From: Hofstenia miamia
Taxonomy: Eukaryota; Xenacoelomorpha; Acoela
Length of the DNA: 64,000 nt
Direction of reading: 5' to 3'
NCBI GenBank assembly: GCA_004352715.1
Contig: SCFE01000001.1
Span: forward strand, 5,414,643 to 5,478,642
The number at the start of each line of letters is the position of its first letter. Within the stretch, counting starts at the first letter, position 1. The notes beneath the pieces are model-generated. The model ran no database searches and had not been told where the DNA came from. It was given only the letters and a program-made list of their open reading frames with translations. Below are positions 31,944 to 45,376 of this stretch, piece after piece. The position numbers were made by a program, and so were the translations under genes.

Positions 31944-34900
31944 CTAAAATATAATGACATACAAAATGAAAATAAAAAAATACATACGTATATCTTCAAT
32001 TTTAACCCATTGATTTTTAGGGGAAGGAGGAATTTCTTGATGTGCCATTAGCTCATACTTTAGTATATCGCTAGTGTCAGCATCAGTTGCCACGGTCCAA
32101 CTTAATGTGATAGAATTTACTTCATCTGCGTTTTTCTAAAAAAATTAACATTTTTGGCAAAAATTAAAACCATCTTACAAATACAGTTAGAATTGGAGTA
32201 GGAGGCGATAATTTTGATATTGTTCCTTGTGGTATACTTGGCACTGTTGAACAGGCGGTTGTGAGAGAACTAAGAATTGTTAAGTTTTATAATATGTTCC
32301 CTGATAATATATTCAAGCAATGCTGCATGGTACACTGAGTTCTTGCTATCCACAATATTGGATATGAAGTAGAAATATTTTATAATATAAAGTTATTTTA
32401 ACACGTGATGACAGAGAAACCAACTGTCAATCATTAAAAATGTAAGAATTGGCACTTAATAATTTTTTACTTTAATAGCTGTTATATAGTTTTGTTGCAA
32501 ATAAATATTAGGCAATATTTTATGAAACTACAGTATTTTCCAAAAAATATCCCAATAGAGCCCGAAGAGATCCGATTATGGCATTAGGAAATCCATATTG
32601 AGATTAAAAGATCCAATTAAGGCTTTTTAAAAAAGAGAATTGGCCATGAAAAGATCAGAGTAAGGCAATTAGTCATCCAATTAATACAAACAAATATCCG
32701 ATAAAATTATTTGAACTCGACTCAACCAAAAATTATATATATATCAAGATGAGAATTATTGTTCTATTGTTTTTATACAAACTTATTAATTAACTCATTA
32801 TACAAAAGTGAATACATATTTGTTACAAAAACAGTTCTTTATTTCAAATTTTTTATCACAAGTTTATCGGCAAAAGTTGGAGCCCTTTATCTGAATTTTC
32901 AATATTTTAATTTTGAAGGCGATACGTTAAGTACAATAGTTTAGATATTTGGCAAGCAACAAATCTGCAATACTTTCATTCTATTTTTCTTCAAATCTCA
33001 CTGTTTTGTAACAATGTACAAATCAAAGACACTTTATAAATTAAGATTGATAAGGAGTGCAATTTTTTTTGAAGCTGAGAATAATAAACCATAGATAATT
33101 ACTGTACATGCATTCATATTCTTTACATATACTTTCATACCGCTTGTTCTCAAGTGCACCAGCTTCTGGAAACACATTTTTCTTTGTGCATGTTTCATTT
33201 GCACAAAATGTGCACACCTTATTTACCGAAGTCATTCTCAAAAATTGCCAATTTGATTATCTATTCAATGTATATAGTGTTTTTCATAATGATACATGTT
33301 GGATATTTATTTGCACAATTGGGATGTTTTTTTGAATTAGATGGACCTCCTCTTGCCATATTCAGATCTCATAATCCCTATGAGGATCTTTTTGTGCTTT
33401 ATTGGGATCCCCTAAACACTACATGAATCTCTTTGGGATATCTTTTGGCAAATACTGTAGTGATGAATCACTGAATCAGAAGAGGCGGATAATGTGATCT
33501 TAGACGATAGTACTGTAACTGTTAAACTAGATTTACATTATGATAATGAGACTGAAGGAAACATCATAACTGGCAAAATTCAAATATGATTTCGCAAAAT
33601 CACAATGAAATTACTTGCCAATATCTATAAATAATGGTGGCGTAAGGCTGCCAGAATGTGTAAATCGCCATAGTAGAAATATATCTCTGCGCGAGGTGTT
33701 CTTCACCATCGCAGCCTTTAAGATGGCTACTATCTTATCAACACTCATATATTTGCTCCTCATCTTCTCGGCACAATTATGATTATGAGTAAATGCATCA
33801 CGCATTCACATGAAAAAGTCTCGAGTAAGAGCTCTTAAGACATTTACCAGCAGCTACCATATATGAAGCAGTGTCAGAGAGTAGCAAAAAAAATTGTTTC
33901 TTGCTATCAATTTTTTTTCAGGGCGTCATCAATGTGCTGAGAAGAAAGTGCAAAATTTTGCAGGACATCTAACTTTACACATACTAGCCCAAATAGACTC
34001 TGGAGCTTCTAATATCACCTGCAAGAATGTTAAAATGCTTGAAACCATTGATTTCTTTAACTGGGCAATGCTCATTTAATATCTAGGAATAGGAATACCT
34101 TATGCATGACAAGGTGCCTAATTTTTTCAGTGGTATGTTGGCTGCCAAAAATGCCTTCTTTGTCTGGAGGAGCATTAAAGGTTTGTGTTTTGATGAACCT
34201 TCTGTTAAACTTCTGTCAAAATGTCACTTATGGGTTGCCGAGTTCCACTAGATAACCAATTTCTAAGAACTAATTGTATACATTTGACATTATTTCAGAA
34301 ATACCAATTTTGACTATTTTTGAAGTGTTGATCATATTCATTTTTGATTTGTCTTATCAAATGCAAATCAAAATAGTAAAGAATGCTGACTTCTGTTTTG
34401 TGATGAATCTTTCAATCGAACGACTTTAAAAATACACAACTATGGAAAAAGTTTATAATTGTCTGACCTTAATCAGAGGTGTACCCAGGATTTTCTGACG
34501 GGGGGGAGGACATCATTGTTATTCCCTAATGCGGGGCGAAGCCCCGCGAAAATTTTTGAAAATATTGAAAAAATAGACCCTAAAAAATGCATTTCACGAT
34601 CCTAGATTTTAAATTTTTCAATTTTTTACCAAAAATTTTTTGATTTATCCAGTCAAAATCAAATTTGGAAACCTGACGGGGGGGGGGGGNNNNNNNNNNN
34701 NNNNNNNNNNNNNNNNNNNNNNNNNNNNNNNNNNNNNNNNNNNNNNNNNNNNNNNNNNNNNNNNNNNNNNNNNNNNNNNNNNNNNNNNNNNNNNNNNNNN
34801 NNNNNNNNNNNNNNNNNNNNNNNNNNNNNNNNNNNNNNNNNNNNNNNNNNNNNNNNNNNNNGGGGGGACATTCCACCATGCCCCCCTGGGTACGCCACTG

Positions 34901-36588
34901 ACCTTAATCTTTACGGCAATGTTGAAACAAGAGGAACAAGTAATTTGGTGATGTAATTAAGTTTTACGTGTAAAATATATAAAACAAAAAGCTGCAGGAC
35001 GAAATATAAGAAATTTTTTTATTACTTTAATTGTTTGTTCTCATTTCACTTGCTTCTTTTCCATTATATTCATTAAAATCGAAGAACGTAGTTTTGATTA
35101 TGAGCTTAATAATGACAGTACATTTGATTTTTAATCTAACCAAATGTTTACCACTTTTTTAAAATATTTTACTAATAAATGTATAAAATAATTGATAAAT
35201 ATATTACCATGTATTAGATGAATCAGGCTGAATCTAAAAATAAATTAAAGATATGAAATAAAACATATTAACTACTGCTTCAGGCGAATCGTCATCTTCC
35301 GTTAGATCAACTAATGGTGCACTGATTACACGCTTTGGTGGTGATGACTTTATATTTGACACAGTATTTACCTAAAAATAGTTTATGTAAATTTGCAAAG
35401 CTAACATGCAACATCAAATCACTAATGTATTTGACTATGGATGTGGACTATTTACGAGATTCGTTCGTATTAAAGGGACACTAAAAAAGGCCATTTCATA
35501 TAAAGATTGAGTGCTCGATAATGTTAAGTCGAGTCAACAACCAAGCATTTGACTCAAAACTTAAGTTTAACTACTCCACTCGTTCAAGTATTCAAAGTGA
35601 CTCAAACATTTAAAAAGGTATGCAGTGTGCACGTTTCTCCTTGACACTTTGCAAAACAGTCAAGGCATTTAATAGCACTATTATTTTTCAGAATTAATCT
35701 TAGTGGTTCTGCTAAAACAATGATTTAAATAACTAATTAAGGTTAATTACAATATAAAAATAACAAATCAGTTTACAATTGACTTCACTAATTTATGAAA
35801 GGCTGTCAACAATGTGGAAAACCAAATGTACAATTACAGACATATTGTTAGTGAAAAAAGATATTTATATGTTAACGTGTAAATTACTGCAAATGTACTG
35901 TTAACACAACAATTTATAAAAACGAAAAAATTCAGTCTGTATTCAAATGTTTGAACAAAAAAGACATTTTCTCAACCTTTTCCACACCAAAGGTGGAAAA
36001 AGAGCGTTCGAATTCGAGGTTGCAAACTGTAACTGAAATTTAACCGAAACTACAACTGAATACATAGATATATAATTAATTTTCAACTCAGAAATTTATG
36101 GAATCATAAAAAGATACTAACTGGCAAGCAATAAATCCCTTAAAATAAGAGGTAGTAAACATAGATACTATATTTAAATACATGCTTGCAACAAGAAGCT
36201 AAGCATACTCAGGTGGCCTGAATACCAGAAGTTGAAAAATATTGGTATTTAGAGTCATTATAATAAAAATGCTATTTTTGATGGAACTACCCTTTAAACG
36301 GTAAAATATTGCAACCCCCTGCTGAGTACTATGCCCTACGCCCAAGGTATCATATATGTCACGTTTCATAAGTTCTCCTACTGCCAGCACTAATTTAGTA
36401 ATATAAGTATTGCCACAACTAATTATTAACAGGATTGCAATCGTCCTTTTTATCATTTAGAGAACATATCAGTTCCAATATATTCAATTACTAAAATTCT
36501 CTGCCATGTTATATATATATATATACACGTTTGGGGCAAAAATTTTAGCAACACCTACTAATTTCATCAAATCAAGGAGTATGCCATG

Positions 36589-36619
<31 letters not shown>

Positions 36620-39600
36620 AAGTAACTAAAGCGATGTTCTCGATGCCTATCAATTGATTTATCGGCTTCATCACAATCAAGATGAATGATGACGGAGCAT
36701 TGATGTAGGGATAGTTTCACAATCATTATATATAAAATGTAGATTATATATGATTGTATCAGTATTGTTCTATTCCATATATATATATATATATATATAC
36801 ATAAATCCAAATGCGTTGTAAAGCCATTGGTGACAATGAACTGCAACGTGACGTCATAATAACCGATAAATATACTGTAAAACTTTGGTAAAAAAACTCG
36901 CATTTAACGTAAACTTTACCGTTAACATTCATTCGCGAATTTATTCCGAGTGCAAGTTACGCAATTGGTTTACGGTTCGATTTTCACTTGTTAACGTTTT
37001 GAATTTGGATCACTTCCCTAAGGTGATACTATTTTGAAAATGCTCATTTTGAGAAAAATAGCCACAAGCATGTGAAACCTCGCTTTTCTGGAAACTTGTG
37101 GTATGAAACTAATTAGGACAAAGTTTCTTTTGCATAATTTTTGCTAATTCGTTAGCCAAGATGCCTGCCGCAATTTTAATACTTCTTTTGTGACAATCTA
37201 GATACTTGATACATTACTGGAATCACTTCATTTTGAAAAATAGGCAATATTGAGCAGTGTTAAGCATATTTAGTCATTTTTTTATAAAAAAATAAACTTT
37301 GAAATTTTTTTAATGCCCCTATCATACCAATTCTCATAAATTGAACAAAATGGAAATGACTTTCTCCAGACAAACACAATTGTTGAACATTCAGATTATT
37401 ATCTGCAAAAATGGCATAATTGATGTCACAATTATAATCAAAAATAGAAAAATCATTTTACGAGAAATACCAAAACATTGATTTAATAACTATATTTAGG
37501 GATGTGAGTTGGTCAACAATATGCTCTTTTTAGTGCATTTGGGTAAATCTTTGTTATAAATTAGCGGCATACATGTATTAAATGATAGTCTTAAAGTCTA
37601 ATTCTGCTGAAAAAAATTAAAATGAGATTATAAGAAAGGTATATTAAATGAAATAAGCAATGTTCGTGTAATCAAATTAACAAGCAGAACTACAACTACA
37701 AATGTGCTTATATCCAAAGAAGTGTTCAAGCTCAGCTCCTCTTGGCTTTGCCCGGATAGTTAGAAACTCAACCCGTTGACAAGTCTACTACAACTTAAAG
37801 TTTAATCAATATACACACATACACCTCAGTAAAAATATTATTTTTTAAACAAAATTTAGTTGCTTAAGTCAATAGATATGAAGTAACTGTGAAAAGCATG
37901 TCTTGAATTAATCGAATTGAATTCGCAGTTTTACGATTTTCATTTCAATATTACAGATGAAACATCGAGTAATAGGTGTTTAATTGAACAATCATTTAGT
38001 AGAATATCCAATTAGTAAAACATCTGGTTAGTGTAACAATAACATCCAGGTAGTTAGGCATTCAAATAGTGAAGCATTTGTATTGTGCACCCCTAACGTC
38101 TTCAATTGTTCAAAGTTATATTAATTTTTGCCAAGTACTATTAACATCATTGTTTAATTATAGCATTTATCTTTACACTAATAAGCCAAGACATAATTAT
38201 TATTACCAATTATTATTAACAATCTGTTATAAAAACTACTTCCCAAAATAAACAAATTGAGTAAGCTCTGGCTCGAAGCAAAAAACTAACAGACCTGAAA
38301 CCTATTCAAAACCAAGAAACAGACCGAACACTAATTGGATCGGGTTTGTGAACTCTGGTCATGGCATGCTAGTGGATTACTGCACTTCAAATCTAATATA
38401 ATGAAGGAGCTATTTTACCGAAAACATCTCTTGTAAATCAAATACATAGGCGTTTTTCATCGACTTTAATTAAATAATGATCATGTAACTACATTAAAGC
38501 AAACATACCCCATTTGAAAGATTGGTACTTCTAATCGTATCTCCTGTGTTTCGAGATTTGGAAGCTAAAATAATCTTTTTAATTTACTTTGTAAAAAATT
38601 AAAATTGTGACTTGTACGTAAACATGGAAATGATACTCCTATTTGCCTACAATTGATACAGTAAATGGAAGGTCTGATACTACATGCTATTACTACTATT
38701 TCAATAATAAATAAAAGGAAATAACAGCAAATACTACCAGTTTATCAAAAATAAACAATATTTGCATGTAAGCAAACTACACAAATGTTTAACAGGATGT
38801 AACAAACATTTATAATAACAATTGCCTAGATACTGAAAAGTAGAGGGCGAACTCGGGTAGCATATTTTTCTGGACGCAGGTTTCAGGGGTTTCGAACAGA
38901 TTAACATTATTTATTATTTTGATAGTAAATTCGAACATTCTACGTAAAAGTATCTCAACAAGTTGTCAAAAAGAAACTCGGCAATTTCGACAAGAGATCA
39001 CTCAGATAATACGAAATTCCTACTTTGTTTGAAATTAGCTCTGTGTTTGATATATTTCCGATTTGAAAATTGCCCAAAAATATATTGTTTTGTGAAATCG
39101 GAAACTTAAAATCGTTGCAAAATTATACTGAAACGAGTGCGATTTTTCAAGTGAATTTTGCAATACACAGAATCATCAAAATCTTACCCTGACTTACAGA
39201 TGACTGCACTGGAACTGCGGGTTGACTTAAGAGCTGTCGAAATCTTGAGGCTAGTTCTGTGTTTTGTAGGTGGCGTGAAGCTACTGTTTCCAATGCACTT
39301 GATGGTTGAGAAACAGATGGCCGCGAATTTGTGAATTGTGGTTTCGTTGGAGATTTGTTTTGTGTTAAAGAGTTTGTGGTCTTTGGAGGAATGCATTTTT
39401 GAGGTAATGGTTGCTTAGAATTTGCTGGCTTAAAAAGTACTAAGTTTTGAGTAGCTATTTGCAATGAGTTATCAGGTTGTGAAATAGCCACTGTTTGGTT
39501 AGCATCGAACCGTACACTCGCAGTAGAATCAGGATTAATTAGCGGACGTGGGTAAATAGGCCGATTTAACGCAGGAGCCTAAAGTTATAATTAAAATTGA

Positions 39601-42600
39601 TTACTTCTTTATCATCGAATGAAAAAACTCGATAATTTCATTTAATAGTAAAATCGTAATTGTATTTAAAATGATTTTATTGATACTCTAAGTAATGTAT
39701 TGAACAAACGCAGTTAAATGAAAATAATTTAAAATTTTACCTGCATAAATAGTGATAGCGAGTAAATAACCCGGGGGCCAGTGCCTCCCCCGTTTGAGGA
39801 ATTTCATAATTTTCTTAAACCATCCTTTCTATGCATTTCAATTATTTTTCATATTGATGTTTAAAAGAGTATCATCGCAAAATTTAAAGTTAGCAATGCA
39901 TACAATCTTCTAATTAGAATTTAGAGGTTTAAATTGCTTGTTATTTATACACTTTCTCAACAAAAAACAGGAATGTGGCCCTGGTTCAAAAATCCTAAAG
40001 CCGCGGCTGATAATGTCGGGGCAGTTTTTCATTTCTGTAAAAGTAAAGAGATCGAATTACCGCTTGTAAATAATTATTTGCTAAAGCTTTTTTCCAAATC
40101 GAAGTCCAAAATTAGGAATTGAATTTTTAGCCAGAAATATGTTATAAGTCTCAGTAAACCATAAAAGAGAGGGGAAAGATGCCCGTTGGCAAAACTGGAA
40201 GTAATGATAAGTTTACATGACGACATAGCTTTTGCCATTCGTTGAATAACTTACACCTCAAGTGGACTTATTACAAGATTTGTACTTCCATTTCCTTCCA
40301 ACCTAGGGAATTGCTCTTTCGGCAACCCATCAAACGGTGGGCCATAATAGTTCAATTGTTCCGTTAATAAATAAAGTTGACCAATTTTTTAGTGGAAATG
40401 ACTTTATTCATTTGAAATAACGAATTAGTTCAGAACAAACAATGCGACTAATGCTGGTTGTATTTCTTTAAGGCACCTTGCTGAAGCTTATAGATGTATT
40501 AACATATTTAACAGTATCCCAGATAATTGTGAGATTTTTTATCTCAGTATGTGGATCAGAATTGACGGCATTTGAAATTCCTCATATTCTTGGCCACATG
40601 AAAACAAAGAAGCATTTGAGGAGTTAAGACCATTGCAGCAGAATATAGTTTGGGCTCTAGAGATGAAACAAAAAGTAGATATCTTCAATTTATAATTAAC
40701 AGTTGTGCAGATATCAGCAGATTTGCCACTCACTGCTGTTTCACAAAACAACTGCTCAAAGAAACGGTCTAAGTAGTTGCCAATTAATAAGCAAAAAACT
40801 GCTCAACTGTTAAATAATTTGTAAGCAACATTTCAAGACAGATTCAGCTGCATGATTCGATATTATTGTGACTGTTTCAAGCTGCAAATTTGGAAATATT
40901 ATTAAAGTGAAGCCAGCAAGAGACTTATTTTAGGAATCAAGATCTGTATAAACAAATAATTGCTTGTGAAATATACATAATATGCATTTATCAAAAACTA
41001 TTTTTACTTAAATTTACTAGTTTGCAAAAAAATAATGTTGGTCGTTTTTGTCAAGAGTAATATATCTTCAAAGCAACGAATTTGTCAAATACGATGAAAA
41101 AGCGAAATGTAGATATCCAATGATTATTTATGAAGACACTTGATGAAAATTAATTGGATAGTGGGATTATGATATGATGTATTCGTTGAATACCTAAATT
41201 AGGCAATTCTATTAAGCCCTATGCTTACAAATACGCAATCATTTTAATTAGATTGCGGTCTTACACAGCGGATTACATCTAGATCAGGCTATTGACTAAG
41301 TACCACGTACTTTAAACTTGAGTATTGCACTTGAGCATGTGGATGTTGATACTTGACACTTCTCAGAAAAACTTGCAAATACCTGATATAATAATTGACC
41401 TTTGGTTTTTGTGATTTGATTTTGTTTGTTGCTCCACAGTTCCCAAATTAGAGACAGAAATTCAAACAAGAATTCTGCAACTTTTGAGTTTACGAGCTAC
41501 ATCAACAGTATTTAAAACTAAAACAGAATTAATCTTAAGACACTAAAATGAAACTAAATTCACTGACTGCTGAAAAAACTATGTTTGGTTGTTGCAGCTA
41601 AAAGAATTATTGATGGTGATGATATTATGAAACTAGTTGAAATACTTGCATTTTCTGAATAATTTACATCATTGAGGGCGATGGGGCCTTGTGAGGCAAA
41701 AAATCAATATTTTTAATAAATTTAAATATTTTTGGTGGCCCAATTGTTATGCAGGTACCTGCACATGTATATGTACAAAATATTAAGTAGTAAAACGTAT
41801 CTACTATACGGCAAAATGGTTTTTGAATATTTGATGAAGCCCAAAAATTCACATCTTGCATCGGGTCGCCAAATGTAAAGTTAAGGCACTGATACTTGAA
41901 AGCCTTTACTCACCTCGACTCGATACTTGGCAAATGCGATACTGGTCAATACAATACCCTGATGTCGATAGCAATATAAAAGAAAAATATTTGAGTAAAA
42001 TACGTAGACTTGGATAATATATATGAGAGGAACTGTGCAATTAACCCCACAGTGGAGATCAATCCCTTAAGCATATATCTTAGCACACACAAGTAAATTA
42101 TTTCCCGATAAAGCTCGCCTAGTTCTTAAATATATTTCTAATAAATATATTCAACATGGAATATATCTATCTCGCTCACTGCTGCCTTTTAATAATTCCT
42201 CTTTTATGTGCGCCACTAGCGAAGAAGAATTTTATTAACTGTCATCTAAATAACAAATTTGATTGGCTGCAGTTTTCCGCACTGTCAAATATCAGTGGAT
42301 TTAAACACGTCATGTGAAATATAATTTTTATATTTAAAAAATTTTTTTGCTTTGCATTATTTAAAAAAAATGTAAATATAAGTAAAGGCTGCAATTGGAA
42401 GTAAGAAAACATGGGTAACTATTTCAATGGATGATATTAAAGATTAGCGAAATATTTTCCTAGAACAATCTCTCGGAAGATTGCTCTTGGAAGGTGGCCC
42501 CAAGAAAGCTAGCTCTCACCATAACTACTGTGTAGTTCCAATCAATATTTAGATACACATTACTTCAGCATTGCCCTAAACCTAACCAGGGCTGCTTCAA

Positions 42601-45318
42601 AATAATTTCATCAAAAATAAGTTCATTATATAGTACAAAAATTCATTTTGGACAAAGCTATTAGTGGACTGACTAAGTGTGTTAATTACAGTAAATTTTT
42701 GCACTTTTTCATTAGTAAAAAACGACCAAGTTCGATGATTTTGTTATGTGTTTCAGCATGCTTGTTTTAAAGCTATGTAACAGTACTTATCTTAACCCTA
42801 CTTGATGACATATTTCTCATGCGTTTTAAATTCTTAAGTACTTTTCTATTTTCAAATGCAAGGAAAATAACATATTAGGCTACTTTATACAAAAATATTT
42901 ATCTATTATTGTATTTAAGTAGAGGACGAATTCTTCCGTTTATGAATACAAACGTAAAAATTTATTTATTAAATAATGTAAATTAAAAGACCCATGCGCT
43001 TAAAAAATATTACTTCAGAATTTAAATTATTATAATTACTAAAATAGTGTGAGCTGAATCAATTGCATTTGTATTAAATATATTTCAGATTATGTTTCTT
43101 TTGAAATAATATTACAAAAACTAAGAGAGCCTCTTGCAATTAACTATAACAATTTAAAATACCTGTGGCTGCATAGAGTTATTATTGTGCATTTTCTTCG
43201 GAGATGAAAGTGCCTGTGGATTAGTTGGTCTGGTAGAAAACGTTGTACGAGATTGTGCTTTATTACGTGAAATGGAACTTTTCGCATTTTGAATAGAGTC
43301 TATGTTATTAGTAGCAGAGGTTGAATTTGGAGACTGCTTGGCATAACTATGGTATTTCGGATGTGGAGGTTTACTGATAGTGCCGTTTGGAAGTGGATAA
43401 GTCGTAGCCGCGTTCTGTAGGCTCTGATGTAATCTGATCTAAATCCAGGTATGATGAACGCACATTAAACAATTTTATTCTTAAAATAATTACTTTTGAT
43501 GAATAAAATTTACAACGTTGATAAAACCAGAGATTTTCAACTATATGATACATTAAGGTTAGACCTTCCTATTTAGGAATACACAAATTGAACATACATT
43601 AATTTCGATAAATATGGAAAAAAATACATTTTTACATCCTTTTGAAATTCATTAATGAGAAAACCTTTCCGTATTTGTATTTCAAATCAGATTCAACTTA
43701 CAAATTTTAATGAATTCTACAGCTATACTGAAAATATGCGAAGATTGAAATCCAAATAAAGACTTAAGCAAGCTGAGTTTGCTTATCTTACATTCATCAT
43801 CGTTTGATTGATCATCTATAAGTCTACTGGGTGTCCAAAAAGTTTCGCCGATTTTATATTAATAACAATTGTAACTATGAATAAACAAAGAAACCTGTGA
43901 ATATTACTTATTTATCTGTTTACAGGTTAAGTGTGTGTTATTTTTAATTTTTTGTCCAGGAATATGGCTTTTAGACTTAATCAAAACCAAAGAATTGCTA
44001 CGATTCGACATTATTATCAATGTGGCTCAAATGCAACTGAAGCAAGTAATCGCCTTAGTGAAGTATTCGATATTCATGCAGTTCAAGGCAGAAACATCAA
44101 ATAACTAGTCAACTGGTTGTGTGAATGATGCACCTAGAGCTAGGCGCCCAAACACAACAATATCTGATGAAAAAGGAGAACGATTACGTGCTAGTCTAAT
44201 CAACAGTCCTCAAAAATCTGTTCGACGCCTATCTCGTGAACTTGAAATCAGTCGCCAAACGCCAAAGTGCCAATAATTTACTGCGTAAAAGGAATTTTAA
44301 ACCCTATATTCCTCGTTTGCTTCATGCTCTGCATGATGGAGAATGTAATCGAAGGTTTGAGTTCTCAGAGATGTTTCTTGAATTGATGCGCAATAACGAA
44401 AATTTGCAAGATAGATTTGGTGGTCAGATAAAGCTTGTTTTAAATTAAATAGCCAAATCCATCGTCATAACTGCACGCATTGGAGCCAGGATAATCCACA
44501 TATAATTTTAGACAAAGAAGTTAACGTTCCCGGAATAAATGTCTGGGCTGCAATGTCTAGCAACGGAATTATTGGCCCATTCTTTATCGATGCATTTGTC
44601 ACTGGCGAACGGTACCTCAACATGCTTCAAACCTATTTCTTTCCTCAATACAGCAACTAGAAGACATTTACTTTCAACAGGTTTGTGCTCCCTCTCCAGC
44701 ACACTATGCGCATTGTGTTCTTGAATTGCTTGACATTAACTTGAACGACAAATGGATTGGTCGAAGTGGGCCATTTGAATGGCCAGCACGTTAACCTGAT
44801 TTATCTCCAGATGACTTTTTCTTATGGGCTTTCTTAAAGACATGGTGTACAAAGAGAAACCACGAACTATTCCTTACATTCGCAGAGTTATTGCTAAAAA
44901 TTGCCAAATAAAATTGAACGAAATGACAAAATACCTAAGAAATTGTCTCTAAGCTTTTCTACGAATGATACATAACCCTAATGAACAATTCAGAAATATT
45001 TATTTTTTACGAAGATAAAAATCATTATTGTTGCGGTATACCGCGGTAAAATTTCATGTATTGCGGTAAAAAACGGACATTGCGGTGGTTAGCGGTGAAC
45101 TTTTATTCTTTTGTCTTTATTTATTAATAGTTCTCATTGTGCTTGTAGTTCTCATTTATCATACAATAAAATTTATTTAAACTTAAATTTTTTATTAATA
45201 TAAAATCGGGCGAAAATTTATAATATTCTTATTCAAAGGGATATTTTTGATTTGATAAGGTAGTACAAAAACTTACTAAGAAAGACATGTCATAAGATTG
45301 GTGACTATCAATGAATGT

Positions 45319-45376
<58 letters not shown>

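Noticed and set aside
36484-36903. A 139-codon minus-strand ORF
   Set aside because: It runs through three (TA)n blocks inside an ATF7IP-like intron and has no domain.
37497-38098. A possible DNA transposon between TTAGGGATGTG and GTGCACCCCTAA
   Set aside because: The ends mirror over only about ten bases with mismatches, and no target duplication was found.
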